NCBI GenBank assembly: GCA_937916845.1
Contig: CALFSK010000052.1
Coordinates: 1 to 14,963, forward strand
Direction of reading: 5' to 3'
Length of the DNA: 14,963 bases
Source: an uncultured Lactobacillus sp.
GTDB lineage: Bacteria; Bacillota; Bacilli; Lactobacillales; Lactobacillaceae
Shown here one piece after another: positions 1-6,995 of the stretch. Made by a program: the position numbers and the translations under genes. A model generated the notes under the pieces. The model saw only the letters and a list, made by a program, of their open reading frames with translations, had not been told where the DNA came from and searched no databases. The stretch's first letter is position 1. Each line of letters opens with the position of its first letter.

Positions 1-47
1 TTTCGAGTGCTTTAGATTAGTGCGCTCAAAAACTATTTTGTTTCAAA

Positions 48-82
48 TAAAAAGTGATTCCCACAAAATGTGGAAACCACTA
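48..82 (-). terminator. Rho-independent terminator of the first surface-protein gene
   Basis: On the minus strand, about 40 nt past the stop codon, AGTG-GTTT-CCACA pairs with TGTGG-GAAT-CACT around a short T-rich loop and is followed by TTTTTATTT. The stem has a few internal mismatches but the U-tract is good. It would end the transcript of the LPQTNE surface-protein gene. Confidence 0.75.
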
Positions 83-120
83 AATGATACTGACTGACTT
101 TTTAACAATCAAATATTACT

Positions 121-2361
121 TTAAGCATTTTGCTTACGACGTAACCCATACGCGGCTAAAACTAAACTGCTTGCTAAGGCAATCCCAGCCAAACTAAGCC
201 ATTGATTCTGACTTTCATTTGTCTGTGGTAATCCTTGTCCGTGTGCAGCTAAGGCATCAACTACTTGGGTACGTAAGCCTTCCAGCTTAGCCACTAAACT
301 AGTGTTGTGTTGTTCCTTGGCCTGTTGGATGGCATAATCAATCAAATTCAACAACGTCTCTTCTTCAGTGGCTTGCTCGCTAGCTGGTTCCTTTTGAATT
401 TCTTCAAAGGCCGTTTCTAGTTCGTCAGCCGTTTCATCCGTGACTGCGTTGTTATCAATTTCTTTTTCAACTTCGTCTTCAATTTCATCCACGATTTCAT
501 CAGGATCAACACCCTCGCTGATTTCTTCGTCGATTTCCTCTTCGAACTCTTCTTCGGGTTGTTCCGGTTCTTCAACGTCCTTGGGTTCTTCGGTTTCACC
601 GGGTTGTTCTGGTTCTTCAACATCCCCAGGCTCCTCAGTTTCACCAGGTTGTTCCGGTTCTTCGATGTCCCCAGGTTCTTCAGGGTTTCCGGGTTCCTCT
701 GGATTTTCGGGTTCTTCGGGATTCTCGGGTTCTTCAGGATTCTCGGGCTCTTCAGGGTTTTCTGGTTCCTCTGGATTCTCGGGTTCTTCCGGCTCTTCTG
801 GTTCTTCCGGCTCTTCTGGTTCTTCAACGTCTAGTGGTTCTTCTGGATCAGGATCACCCTCGTTATCAACATTATCTTGTAAATCCCAGCGGTGGGTTTC
901 GGCGTTAACAACAACTTTATCCGCGATAATGTTACCATCAACATTTTGATTAGCCACAACTTCCGCCTTAGGAGCTAAGACGCTACCTTGAAATGGCCGG
1001 TCAATTGAAATAGTGCCCATTGCCAATTGGTCACTTGCCGTTGAATCGTAGAAGTTCCACAACAAATGGTTATCCCCAAAGTCTTCGGTTTCCTTATTAT
1101 CCCGAATACTGCCATCATCATAAATAACCTTGATTTGTGAATTGACGTGATAATCTTGGTTACCCTCAGTATCCACGTTAATGATAACCGTATTCCCATC
1201 TTTATCTGCGGACAGACCTTGGATCGTCAATGGTGTGCTGCCATTTAAAACGTCCGCCGATAAGTTGATGATAATATGGCCATTTTCATCAGGTTCTAGG
1301 TCATTGATATCGATGACCCGATTATTCATGTCACTGAAATCACTGTTCGTGTAGTTAACGTGCGGTTTCTGATTACTCATGCTGCCGCTTAATTTTTCTA
1401 GCTTAGCAAATTCCTTGTCAAAGTCGATATAAACATTACCGTTTTTATCCTGATAAACTTCTGAGGCAAGTAAGTGATCGATATCGGTCCCGTTAATCTT
1501 AGGTCGGTTGGGGTTTGAGACGTCAATATCGATATTCTGACCGAAGATGACCTTATTGACCCGGGTATCACCAGCAGAAACAAACGAACTGTTCGCAATC
1601 TTATCAATATTTTGAATATAAGAAATATCTTTATCCAATAATTCTTCAATAATATTGGTCCCAAAGTTGACGTTTCCTGAGAGCATCCCGACAGCAATGT
1701 TCCCATTCGTATGTGCGTTTAGTTCAGCTTCGCGCGCAAAAATATGAAATTGAGAGGAAACCCCTAGAATGTTATGTAAATCTGCATAATCGTCTTCAAC
1801 GTTCCCACCATCTTGAACAGCTGAATTGTCAGCCTTAACTGAATCCGTCGTTTTAATAGGTTGCGACGTGGTATCAGTCGTTTTTGACTTGGCTGTGGCC
1901 GATGCATCTAACTTCAGATCGGTTGCCATTGGTTTTTGGTCTTGTTTATTCGCACTGTTATCACTTTGCGACGTTACATCGGCTTTATTAGGGACAACTT
2001 TTTTGCTCTCACTATTTTTTTGTGATTCTTTTTGGTCATCTTGCTTGGCCGAATTTGAATCAGCTTTAGGCACTGGCGCCGTCTTAGTCAGTTTTGCACC
2101 GGTTGTTTGTGTTTGTTGTTCTGACGTCACACCAGCCTTGGTTTGTGACTGTGATGCAGAATTCGAATCCTGTGACGTCTGCCCTGACTGGCTCTCACTG
2201 GATACCGAGCTAGAACTGATACTTTCAGCATTCTTGGCACCGTTATCATCCGCACGCGCCGTTAATGACGCGCCCCCTAATGCTAAAATGATTGCGCAGG
2301 CAAACGCCCAGCGACGACCAATTTTATACATCTTAAAATGTGTTTGTTTCTGTTCCATCAT
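121..2361 (-). CDS. LPQTxE-anchored 'choice-of-anchor A' surface protein
   Basis: A secreted, sortase-anchored protein of about 746 residues. I place the start at the ATG at 2361 because AGGTGG lies 5-8 nt upstream of an ATG-ATG pair; a GTG nine bases earlier overlaps that site. Counting from this Met, residues 10-18 are KMYKIGRRW, a KxYKxGKxW signal motif, followed by a hydrophobic stretch and a likely cleavage after TARA. Residues 40-187 are a Ser/Thr/Gln/Lys-rich low-complexity region. Residues 190-497 look like the choice-of-anchor A (often annotated collagen-binding-like) domain: it opens ILGVSSQFHIFA, has NGNIAVG and LLWNFYD, and closes with SVLAPKAEV, VDGNIIAD and ETHRW. Residues 502-603 are a Pro/Glu stalk, then an acidic, probably helical segment. 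The C-terminus has LPQTNE (711-716), a hydrophobic helix and RRKQNA. Adhesion is the family inference; no ligand can be read from sequence. KxYKxGKxW proteins are often exported by the accessory SecA2 pathway, which is not encoded in this window. Confidence 0.93.
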   Translation of the reverse strand: MMEQKQTHFKMYKIGRRWAFACAIILALGGASLTARADDNGAKNAESISSSSVSSESQSGQTSQDSNSASQSQTKAGVTSEQQTQTTGAKLTKTAPVPKADSNSAKQDDQKESQKNSESKKVVPNKADVTSQSDNSANKQDQKPMATDLKLDASATAKSKTTDTTSQPIKTTDSVKADNSAVQDGGNVEDDYADLHNILGVSSQFHIFAREAELNAHTNGNIAVGMLSGNVNFGTNIIEELLDKDISYIQNIDKIANSSFVSAGDTRVNKVIFGQNIDIDVSNPNRPKINGTDIDHLLASEVYQDKNGNVYIDFDKEFAKLEKLSGSMSNQKPHVNYTNSDFSDMNNRVIDINDLEPDENGHIIINLSADVLNGSTPLTIQGLSADKDGNTVIINVDTEGNQDYHVNSQIKVIYDDGSIRDNKETEDFGDNHLLWNFYDSTASDQLAMGTISIDRPFQGSVLAPKAEVVANQNVDGNIIADKVVVNAETHRWDLQDNVDNEGDPDPEEPLDVEEPEEPEEPEEPEEPENPEEPENPEEPENPEEPENPEEPENPEEPGNPEEPGDIEEPEQPGETEEPGDVEEPEQPGETEEPKDVEEPEQPEEEFEEEIDEEISEGVDPDEIVDEIEDEVEKEIDNNAVTDETADELETAFEEIQKEPASEQATEEETLLNLIDYAIQQAKEQHNTSLVAKLEGLRTQVVDALAAHGQGLPQTNESQNQWLSLAGIALASSLVLAAYGLRRKQNA
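553..852 (-). repeat. In-frame Pro/Glu repeats (18-bp and 45-bp units) encoding a wall-spanning stalk
   Basis: Inside the surface-protein gene the minus strand has tandem 18-bp units coding for variations of ENPEEP (about six in a row), then a 15-residue, 45-bp unit of the form GD(I/V)EEPEQPGETEEP repeated about two and a half times. All units are multiples of three, so gain or loss of units changes stalk length without breaking the frame. Synonymous third-base differences between units suggest an older array under protein-level selection. The opposite strand shows long Ser/Gly and Phe-rich open frames that are only shadows of this composition. Confidence 0.9.
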
Positions 2362-2549
2362 CAATCCCACCTAAAATTATATTTATCAACATTCCTTTAA
2401 TTCATCTCTATTTTCACGCAGTTTCAATCAATCTTCAAGCTCGCTGATAATATATTTTATATTCTTTCAGCAACCATTAAAGTGTCCCAAGTGTTGATGC
2501 AGCAACGATTTATCCGTTTAACTATTTTAGCTTAGCCTTTAGTGTTATC

Positions 2550-2562
2550 CTGATATTATCAG
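2550..2562. promoter_or_regulatory. Palindrome CTGATATTATCAG upstream of the surface-protein gene
   Basis: A perfect 6+1+6 dyad (CTGATA-T-TATCAG) lies about 190 bp upstream of the surface-protein start. A related half (CTGATAATAT) recurs near 2443-2452, nearer the start codon. The spacing suits two contacts of a dimeric regulator, but no regulator gene is near and AT-rich dyads arise by chance. The rest of 2362-2600 is AT-rich with no gene. A weak TTGCTG / TATTAT pair with a short 15-nt spacer (about 2446-2472, minus) is the best promoter I can see. Confidence 0.3.
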
Positions 2563-2593
2563 TTATTCTTAGCTTGTTTACTTGAATATTTTC

Positions 2594-2638
2594 AGAAAAT
2601 AAAAACCGTTCAGAAATTTAAAATTTCTGAACGGTTTT
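2594..2638 (-). terminator. Perfect 18-bp terminator hairpin of the DUF2798 gene
   Basis: Arms 2602-2619 and 2621-2638 are exact reverse complements (AAAACCGTTCAGAAATTT). On the minus strand the hairpin is followed by TTTTTATTTTC, a good U-tract, 60 nt beyond the DUF2798 stop. It separates that gene from the surface-protein gene downstream. Confidence 0.88.
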
Positions 2639-2659
2639 CCCTATAATTATGGTCGAAAC

Positions 2660-2697
2660 GTGGCCCAAAAAGCAGTTTGTTCCGCTTTTCGGCCCAC
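2660..2697. repeat. Imperfect stem-loop directly after the DUF2798 stop codon
   Basis: GTGGCCCAAAAAGCAG and GTTCCGCTTTTCGGCCCAC can pair with one bulge and one or two mismatches. The element ends 3 bp from the stop codon and lies before the strong terminator. It could be an RNA-stabilising 3' hairpin or one copy of a dispersed chromosomal repeat. With no second copy in this window I cannot tell which. Confidence 0.4.
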
Positions 2698-2699
2698 TC

Positions 2700-3200
2700 T
2701 TAGTCCTCAGTTTTAGCAGCCGCTTCGGTCTTAGCAGTTGCTTGTTGCATCTTACCCAGTACGCCGCGGGCAATTGGCCCGACGATCAATAACTGTAACG
2801 GTAACGCAACAATCAAGTTAAAAATCCAAGTGTGGCCGTACGTTGCAAGAACGTGTCCCTCGGCCAATTTACCTTCCACCGCAATCCCAAATAGGGACAT
2901 ACAAGTTACCATGCCAAGTACCATTAAAATGGAAATCGTAATTCCAATTAAAACGGTCTTTTTACGCATGTAATCATTAATGATATATTTGAAAGCTAAT
3001 CCTTTGGCAATTGGTCCTACGACCAACAGATCTAAGATGATAGCAACAACTAAACCAAGCGGGTACCCACTTAAGATTGCCATGATTAAGCCATTACTAA
3101 AGCCCTGCGCCATCGCAACGTTATACGCTGTCATAACCAGCACCATCAATCCTGCCATAATGGCTGTAAACACAACTTCTTCTTTTAAATTCCGTGGCAT
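2700..3200 (-). CDS. DUF2798 four-helix membrane protein
   Basis: An integral membrane protein of 166 residues with four predicted helices and an evident internal duplication. Each half ends in almost the same motif: VVGPIAKG at residues 60-67 and IVGPIARG at 139-146. This two-fold pattern is that of the DUF2798 family, which has no established function. The C-terminal tail (QQATAKTEAAAKTED) is charged and probably cytosolic. The start at 3200 is fixed by AGGAGGG about 7-8 nt upstream. It is a single-gene unit with its own likely promoter (3235-3264) and terminator (2594-2638). Function is unknown; a small transporter or membrane stress protein is possible but unsupported. Confidence 0.85.
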   Translation of the reverse strand: MPRNLKEEVVFTAIMAGLMVLVMTAYNVAMAQGFSNGLIMAILSGYPLGLVVAIILDLLVVGPIAKGLAFKYIINDYMRKKTVLIGITISILMVLGMVTCMSLFGIAVEGKLAEGHVLATYGHTWIFNLIVALPLQLLIVGPIARGVLGKMQQATAKTEAAAKTED

Positions 3201-3234
3201 AAATAAACCCTCCTAGTTTGTGTATCGAGTGTTC

Positions 3235-3264
3235 ACTATAGCATGCCAAATTGTCCGTTCGTAA
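3235..3264 (-). promoter_or_regulatory. Likely promoter of the DUF2798 gene
   Basis: On the minus strand TTACGA (3264-3259) and TATAGT (3240-3235) are 18 nt apart. The -10 is preceded by TGC, an extended -10. The region between this promoter and the upstream cytochrome b5-like gene contains that gene's terminator, so an independent start is needed here. Confidence 0.45.
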
Positions 3265-3289
3265 GTTACATTTTAATAACAATTGCATT

Positions 3290-3317
3290 AAAAAAGGCGG
3301 AGAATTGCTTCCCGCCT
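3290..3317 (-). terminator. Terminator of the cytochrome b5-like gene
   Basis: On the minus strand AGGCGG and CCGCCT pair around an 11-16 nt interior (GAAGCAATTCT) and are followed by six T. It lies about 68 nt beyond the stop codon of the b5-like gene. Confidence 0.75.
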
Positions 3318-3384
3318 GACAGTTCATTTAACTGATTTTGTATGCTTAATTGACTAACTATGCTTAGCCATTGCGCCGTCATAC

Positions 3385-3624
3385 CTAGTCCGCAACGTAC
3401 TGACCAACCACGGTTAACTTCTTGAGAACGCCACGACCGTGTGGTGATTTGGTATCAATGATGTCCGTCAATTCTTGACCAGCCAAATTACCATGATGCT
3501 TGCCACCCGCCCAAGCAGCAACACCCGTCACGTCATAGACAACACCGTCAACGGCAACGTAGGCCGGTTGACCAGCTTGACCATTGTATTTTGCTAATTC
3601 AGTTTGATTAAAAGTCTTACTCAT
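3385..3624 (-). CDS. Stand-alone cytochrome b5-like heme-binding protein
   Basis: A 79-residue protein that is essentially one cytochrome b5-like heme/steroid-binding domain. It shows the family's opening YVAVDGVVYDVTGVAAW (residues 22-38), GKHHGNLAG (41-49) and SPHG (60-63). Likely axial heme ligands are one of His43/His44 and His62. It has no signal peptide or membrane helix, so it should be a soluble cytosolic protein, unlike classical anchored b5. GGAG lies about 9 nt before the ATG at 3624. Single-gene unit. If it binds heme, the heme would probably be taken up, since lactobacilli as a rule do not make it (known of the group). The redox partner is unknown; a non-heme ligand is possible, as in some members of this fold. 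Confidence 0.82.
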   Translation of the reverse strand: MSKTFNQTELAKYNGQAGQPAYVAVDGVVYDVTGVAAWAGGKHHGNLAGQELTDIIDTKSPHGRGVLKKLTVVGQYVAD

Positions 3625-3641
3625 TACAAATCACTCCTTCA

Positions 3642-3664
3642 CAGTTTAGCCTTAGCTTAAACTG
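3642..3664 (-). promoter_or_regulatory. Dyad before the cytochrome b5-like gene
   Basis: CAGTTTAGCC and GCTTAAACTG form an imperfect dyad with a three-base centre (CAGTTTaGCC/TTA/GCTtAAACTG), 18 bp upstream of the start codon and just before the ribosome binding site. It could be an operator or a leader hairpin. A TTGCTT-like hexamer stands about 17 nt upstream of TTAAGC within the dyad, giving a weak promoter candidate overlapping it. Confidence 0.35.
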
Positions 3665-4452
3665 GACTGCCAAGTAAAAGCAAGTAATCCGCTTTCAAAT
3701 TCGACTTAATTCTATTGATTTCTCGCTGATAGCAATGGCGCCTGATCAGTTTTACTTCCCAAACAAAAACTGATTCAAGCAACCACACCTAACTATTTGA
3801 CCACAACTAAATCAGTCCGAGCTGTCTAAACTATCGGTCTTTTTCCATACTGGTCACTCACGTTTCAGCAATACAGATCCAACCCCGTATTACTACGCTA
3901 AACGGGAGTGCCCAACCATCAGCGACGCTAGTAAAACCGTTCCAAACTAGCGACCTTGTGAACCAACGCCAACGGATTCGTTCGCGTTGCCCCAATGGTC
4001 TTTGACCCATTCGTCCTTAGCCACTGTAATCGTTTGTGGACTACCGGCAGTTTAAGGCCCGTCGATAGTCTGACAATTGTGGCGGTCCAATGTTTTTTGC
4101 CTGTCGATTCTCCATCAGTACCCTCACGTATTCCATTTTTTCCACTCCTTAGCAATTTATGCCCAATCCAGATTGATTGATTTATCACAACACGTTCAAA
4201 TTTACTCAATAACCAGTTCAAGTCATTGAACAAACTATTTTTCACCATAGACTTTACCATATTTTTCGTAAATTAACAGCTTAATTCGCTGATATTGTTA
4301 ACATTTACACTTGTTATGGTTCATTTGTAAAATCAATTAACGAACATTGCCAATATCATGCCGACCTCAAGCTTTCCCGGATTCAACTAACGCATTACTC
4401 TCATTAGTTCTTTAACTTAACCCGGCGTTGATAAAAAAGGCGTTATATTTTT
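3665..4452. other. Gene-poor 790-bp interval upstream of mntH
   Basis: I see no supported gene here. The longest frame (minus strand, 3928-4260, 110 codons) has no Shine-Dalgarno sequence, no recognisable family and lies among stop-rich frames; a 61-codon plus-strand frame overlaps it. The interval contains loose dyads around 4272-4302 (TTAACAGC...GCTG...GTTAA) but no clear terminator, tRNA or known riboswitch. Possible explanations are a decayed gene, a long regulatory region for mntH, or an unrecognised small RNA. Confidence 0.5.
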
Positions 4453-4468
4453 AAGTTATCCCTAACTT
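4453..4468 (+). promoter_or_regulatory. Candidate metal-regulator (MntR-type) operator of mntH
   Basis: AAGTTATCCCTAACTT is a perfect dyad, 6 bp + 4 + 6 bp (AAGTTA/TAACTT), flanked by further T/A runs, 68 bp before the mntH ATG. Its symmetry and TTA/TAA half-sites recall operators of the DtxR/MntR family, which repress manganese uptake when manganese is plentiful. The match to any exact consensus is not claimed. A TACAAT -10 candidate at 4495-4500 would place this dyad just upstream of the -35; other weak promoter hexamers overlap it. Confidence 0.45.
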
Positions 4469-4535
4469 TTATTTAATGATTAGCAAAATGAAGCTACAAT
4501 GTAACCAGTTTTTAAAGAAAGGCGGTTATATTATC

Positions 4536-6122
4536 ATGAACAGCACTCCATTAAAGAAGCGGCAACACAAGCTAATTGAGTATGCTAATGGCCCTTCACT
4601 GGAAGAAATTAACGGAACGATTAGCGTACCAAAGGATATTGGGTTCTGGCGAACACTTCTCGCCTACTCGGGGCCAGGTGCTTTAGTGGCAGTCGGTTAT
4701 ATGGATCCTGGGAACTGGTCCACTTCCATTACTGGTGGTCAAAACTTTTCGTACTTGTTAATGTCCGTGATCTTGATTTCAAGTTTGATTGCGATGTTAC
4801 TCCAATACATGGCGGCTAAACTTGGTATCGTGACACAGATGGACTTGGCCCAAGCAATTCGGGCCCGCACGAGCAAATCACTTGGGATCGTTTTATGGAT
4901 TTTAACCGAATTTGCCATTATGGCAACGGACATCGCAGAAGTCATCGGTGCCGCAATTGCCCTGTACCTTTTATTCAAGATTCCTTTAGTCATCGCAGTC
5001 TTCATTACGGTCTTTGACGTCTTGCTCCTGCTATTATTGACTAAAATTGGCTTCCGGAAGATTGAGGCCATCGTCGTCTGCCTAATTCTCGTTATCTTGT
5101 TGGTCTTCGTTTACCAAGTCGTCCTATCAAGCCCCAACTGGGGACAAGTCTTCGCCGGCCTGGTTCCTACGGGCGCAACCTTTTCCAATAGCCGGACGGT
5201 TGCTGGCATGACCCCGCTAAGTGGCGCATTGGGGATTATTGGTGCGACCGTTATGCCACATAATCTGTACCTCCACTCAGCCATTTCACAAACCCGGAAA
5301 ACTGATCACCATGACGAAGAAGCCGTTGCTCGGACTGTTAAATTTGCCAGTCTCGATTCCAACATTCAATTAACGGCCGCCTTCTTTGTTAACGCACTAC
5401 TCCTCATCACAGGAGTGGCCGTTTTCAAAACTGGTGCCGTCAAAGATCCTTCATTCTTCGGCCTGTATCAAGCCCTCTCAAACACCGCGTCCCTCAGTAA
5501 CGGTGTTCTGATCAGTCTCGCTCGGTCCGGCGTCTTATCAGCGCTATTCGCCGTTGCCTTATTAGCTTCCGGGCAAAACTCCACGATCACTGGGACCTTA
5601 ACTGGGCAAGTCATTATGGAAGGCTTCATCCACATGCGCATGCCACTCTGGTTACGGCGGTTAGTCACCCGTTTATTATCCGTCATTCCCGTTCTGATCT
5701 GCGTCTTACTGACCAGTGGTAAGAGTGCGATTGACGAACACGTGGCGCTAAACGACTTAATGAATAATTCCCAAGTCTTTCTAGCCTTTGCACTGCCGTT
5801 TTCAATGCTACCGCTACTAATGATGACCGACAGCTCCGCCGAAATGGGCCAACGGTTCAAAAATAGTTGGTGGATCAAGGGACTCGGCTGGTTATCCGTA
5901 ATTGCACTGACCGGCTTGAACATGTACGGTCTCGCCCCACAAATCGCTGGGTTCTTCGGTGATAATCCAACTAAAACACAACTGACATTATCTAACTGGA
6001 TTGCTGCCGTTTTAATCATCATTATCATTGCCCTACTCGCATGGACCATTATTGAACTACGGCGTGGTAATCAACGCTACTTGGCACGCAAAGCACAAGA
6101 ACAAGCTACTAGCGAATCTTAG
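4536..6122 (+). CDS. mntH: Nramp-family proton-coupled manganese transporter MntH
   Basis: A 528-residue membrane protein of the Nramp (SLC11) family, which imports Mn2+ and other divalent metals with protons. The hallmark metal-site motifs are both present: DPGN at residues 57-60 in helix 1 and MPHNLYLHS from 240 in helix 6. About eleven transmembrane helices follow a 35-residue charged N-terminus. I use the ATG at 4536, preceded by AAAGGCGG at about 10 nt, and not the ATG at 4476, whose extra 20 residues are not family-like and which has no ribosome binding site. Single-gene unit: a candidate operator lies upstream and a terminator is shared with the convergent VIT1-family gene downstream. 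High manganese demand is well known in L. plantarum, so regulated uptake fits. Iron as a co-substrate cannot be excluded. Confidence 0.95.
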   Translation: MNSTPLKKRQHKLIEYANGPSLEEINGTISVPKDIGFWRTLLAYSGPGALVAVGYMDPGNWSTSITGGQNFSYLLMSVILISSLIAMLLQYMAAKLGIVTQMDLAQAIRARTSKSLGIVLWILTEFAIMATDIAEVIGAAIALYLLFKIPLVIAVFITVFDVLLLLLLTKIGFRKIEAIVVCLILVILLVFVYQVVLSSPNWGQVFAGLVPTGATFSNSRTVAGMTPLSGALGIIGATVMPHNLYLHSAISQTRKTDHHDEEAVARTVKFASLDSNIQLTAAFFVNALLLITGVAVFKTGAVKDPSFFGLYQALSNTASLSNGVLISLARSGVLSALFAVALLASGQNSTITGTLTGQVIMEGFIHMRMPLWLRRLVTRLLSVIPVLICVLLTSGKSAIDEHVALNDLMNNSQVFLAFALPFSMLPLLMMTDSSAEMGQRFKNSWWIKGLGWLSVIALTGLNMYGLAPQIAGFFGDNPTKTQLTLSNWIAAVLIIIIIALLAWTIIELRRGNQRYLARKAQEQATSES

Positions 6123-6129
6123 CCAAATG

Positions 6130-6167
6130 AAAAGGAGCCACGATAAAAATCGTAACTCCTTTTTTAT
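6130..6167 (+). terminator. Terminator between mntH and the VIT1-family gene
   Basis: AAAAGGAG-CC-ACGAT, loop AAAA, then ATCGT-AA-CTCCTTTTTT. The stem is interrupted by one small internal loop and followed by T-rich sequence on the plus strand. Read from the other strand it also has a short T run, so it may serve both convergent genes. Confidence 0.88.
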
Positions 6168-6190
6168 TTACAAATATTATTGTTTGATGC

Positions 6191-6790
6191 TTAAACCGCA
6201 CCGCCTAATAATGACCCCATAACAAAGGTTACAAAAGCTGTGACCAAACCAATCGTAATGTTACGCAACACAACCTTGCGAACCGAAATCGCTCCCCGTT
6301 GCGCACTGATTGTCGCGTTTAACGTTAACGCGATCACCATGGCAATCAACGTGTTCGTTAAGCGCCATGCTGGTGTCGACAAACTGATAGCTAATAGCGG
6401 AATCAGGGCACCCAGCATGAACGAGACAAACGACATGATCGCCGCGTGTAACGGATTCATTAAATCAATTTCTTGAATTTTAGTTTGATAGGCTTCAGAA
6501 TTTCGGGATTCTGGTGACATTTGGTCATTTAAACAGCTGACCTGAACGTCTTTTTGAGCACTCACCGAAACAAATTCGCCACCGGCCATGGAACAAGCAC
6601 CCGCAAGCATTCCGGAAATTCCACTGATAAACAATGTTTGATTGCTCATATTTGCGCCCACCGCACCCAATACAATTCCTGAAACCGAGATAATCCCATC
6701 ATTTGCTCCTAAAATACCGGCGCGCAAGACGTTCAGTCGATCCCAAAAGTGAAAGTAGCGCGTCTGAAAACGTTTAATAATTGTTAACAT
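6191..6790 (-). CDS. VIT1/CCC1-family iron/manganese transporter homologue with a shortened cytosolic loop
   Basis: A 199-residue membrane protein of the VIT1/CCC1 family, whose members export Fe2+/Mn2+ from the cytosol. Family signatures are LNVLRAGILGANDGIISVSGIVLG (residues 19-42), SGISGMLAGACSMAGGEFVSVSAQKD (56-81) and NPLHAAIMSFVSFMLGALIPLL (112-133), with about five helices. Residues expected to be key, Asp31 and Glu72, are present. The loop between helices 2 and 3 (about 80-111) is only some 30 residues and has few Glu/Met, whereas many VIT1 relatives have a longer acidic metal-binding segment there. GGAAGGA about 10 nt upstream supports the start at 6790. It converges on mntH, which suggests opposing import and export of the same metal (inference). 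Its promoter is not obvious: a terminator-like hairpin lies only 37 bp upstream of the ATG. Confidence 0.88.
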   Translation of the reverse strand: MLTIIKRFQTRYFHFWDRLNVLRAGILGANDGIISVSGIVLGAVGANMSNQTLFISGISGMLAGACSMAGGEFVSVSAQKDVQVSCLNDQMSPESRNSEAYQTKIQEIDLMNPLHAAIMSFVSFMLGALIPLLAISLSTPAWRLTNTLIAMVIALTLNATISAQRGAISVRKVVLRNITIGLVTAFVTFVMGSLLGGAV

Positions 6791-6826
6791 TGTTATTCAA
6801 TCCTTCCATATCCCCAGTATGATGTC

Positions 6827-6860
6827 AAAAAGGGTTGGGGCACGTGCTCCAACCCTTTTT
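6827..6860 (-). terminator. Strong GC-rich hairpin, terminator for nrdDG or attenuator of the VIT1-family gene
   Basis: AAAAAGGGTTGG and CCAACCCTTTTT (12-bp arms) enclose a self-complementary GCACGTGC core with a single mismatch. T5 follows on both strands, so it can work in both directions. It lies 150 bp after nrdG and 37 bp before the VIT1-family start codon. Any transcript of that gene starting farther upstream must read through it. Confidence 0.85.
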
Positions 6861-6962
6861 ATAACGATCGTGCTATTGCTTATCGTGCCTAATATCATTT
6901 TATTAATTCTGTTTAAACGTTGATAATTGAGCAATCCAAATCAGCGAATGAATAGTTCACTT

Positions 6963-6976
6963 TGAAAACGCTATCA
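6963..6976. promoter_or_regulatory. Perfect cre (CcpA) site
   Basis: TGAAAACGCTATCA matches the catabolite-responsive element consensus TGWAANCGNTNWCA at all 14 positions. It lies 33 bp after the nrdG stop codon and about 170 bp before the VIT1-family start, just downstream of the TATAAT at 6990-6995. In that position bound CcpA would block transcription heading toward the VIT1-family gene. Confidence 0.7.
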
Positions 6977-6989
6977 TATCTTAAGCTCT

Positions 6990-6995
6990 ATTATA
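6990..6995 (-). promoter_or_regulatory. Possible -10 (TATAAT) downstream of nrdG
   Basis: A consensus TATAAT on the minus strand, 15 nt beyond the nrdG stop codon. No good -35 is seen at 16-18 nt (AGTGCG at 17 nt). If active, it starts a transcript near 6983 that passes the cre and then the hairpin at 6827-6860, giving either a small RNA of about 150 nt or an attenuated leader for the VIT1-family gene. Confidence 0.35.

Noticed and set aside
553..852. CRISPR-like array
   Set aside because: Repeats are contiguous and in frame with no unique spacers; they encode a Pro/Glu protein stalk.
440..949. Plus-strand frames of 169 and 91 codons rich in Ser/Gly and Phe
   Set aside because: They are antisense to the Pro/Glu repeat; the composition follows from the repeat and neither has a ribosome binding site.
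3672..3705. TGAAAGCGGATTAC as a cre before the b5-like gene
   Set aside because: Only the left half fits; three mismatches in the right half.
3928..4260. 110-codon minus-strand frame upstream of mntH
   Set aside because: No Shine-Dalgarno sequence, no recognisable family, overlapping open frame on the other strand. Kept only as a note in the gap.
5468..6049. 193-codon minus-strand frame inside mntH
   Set aside because: Lies wholly within a strongly conserved transporter gene; codon shadow without its own start signals.
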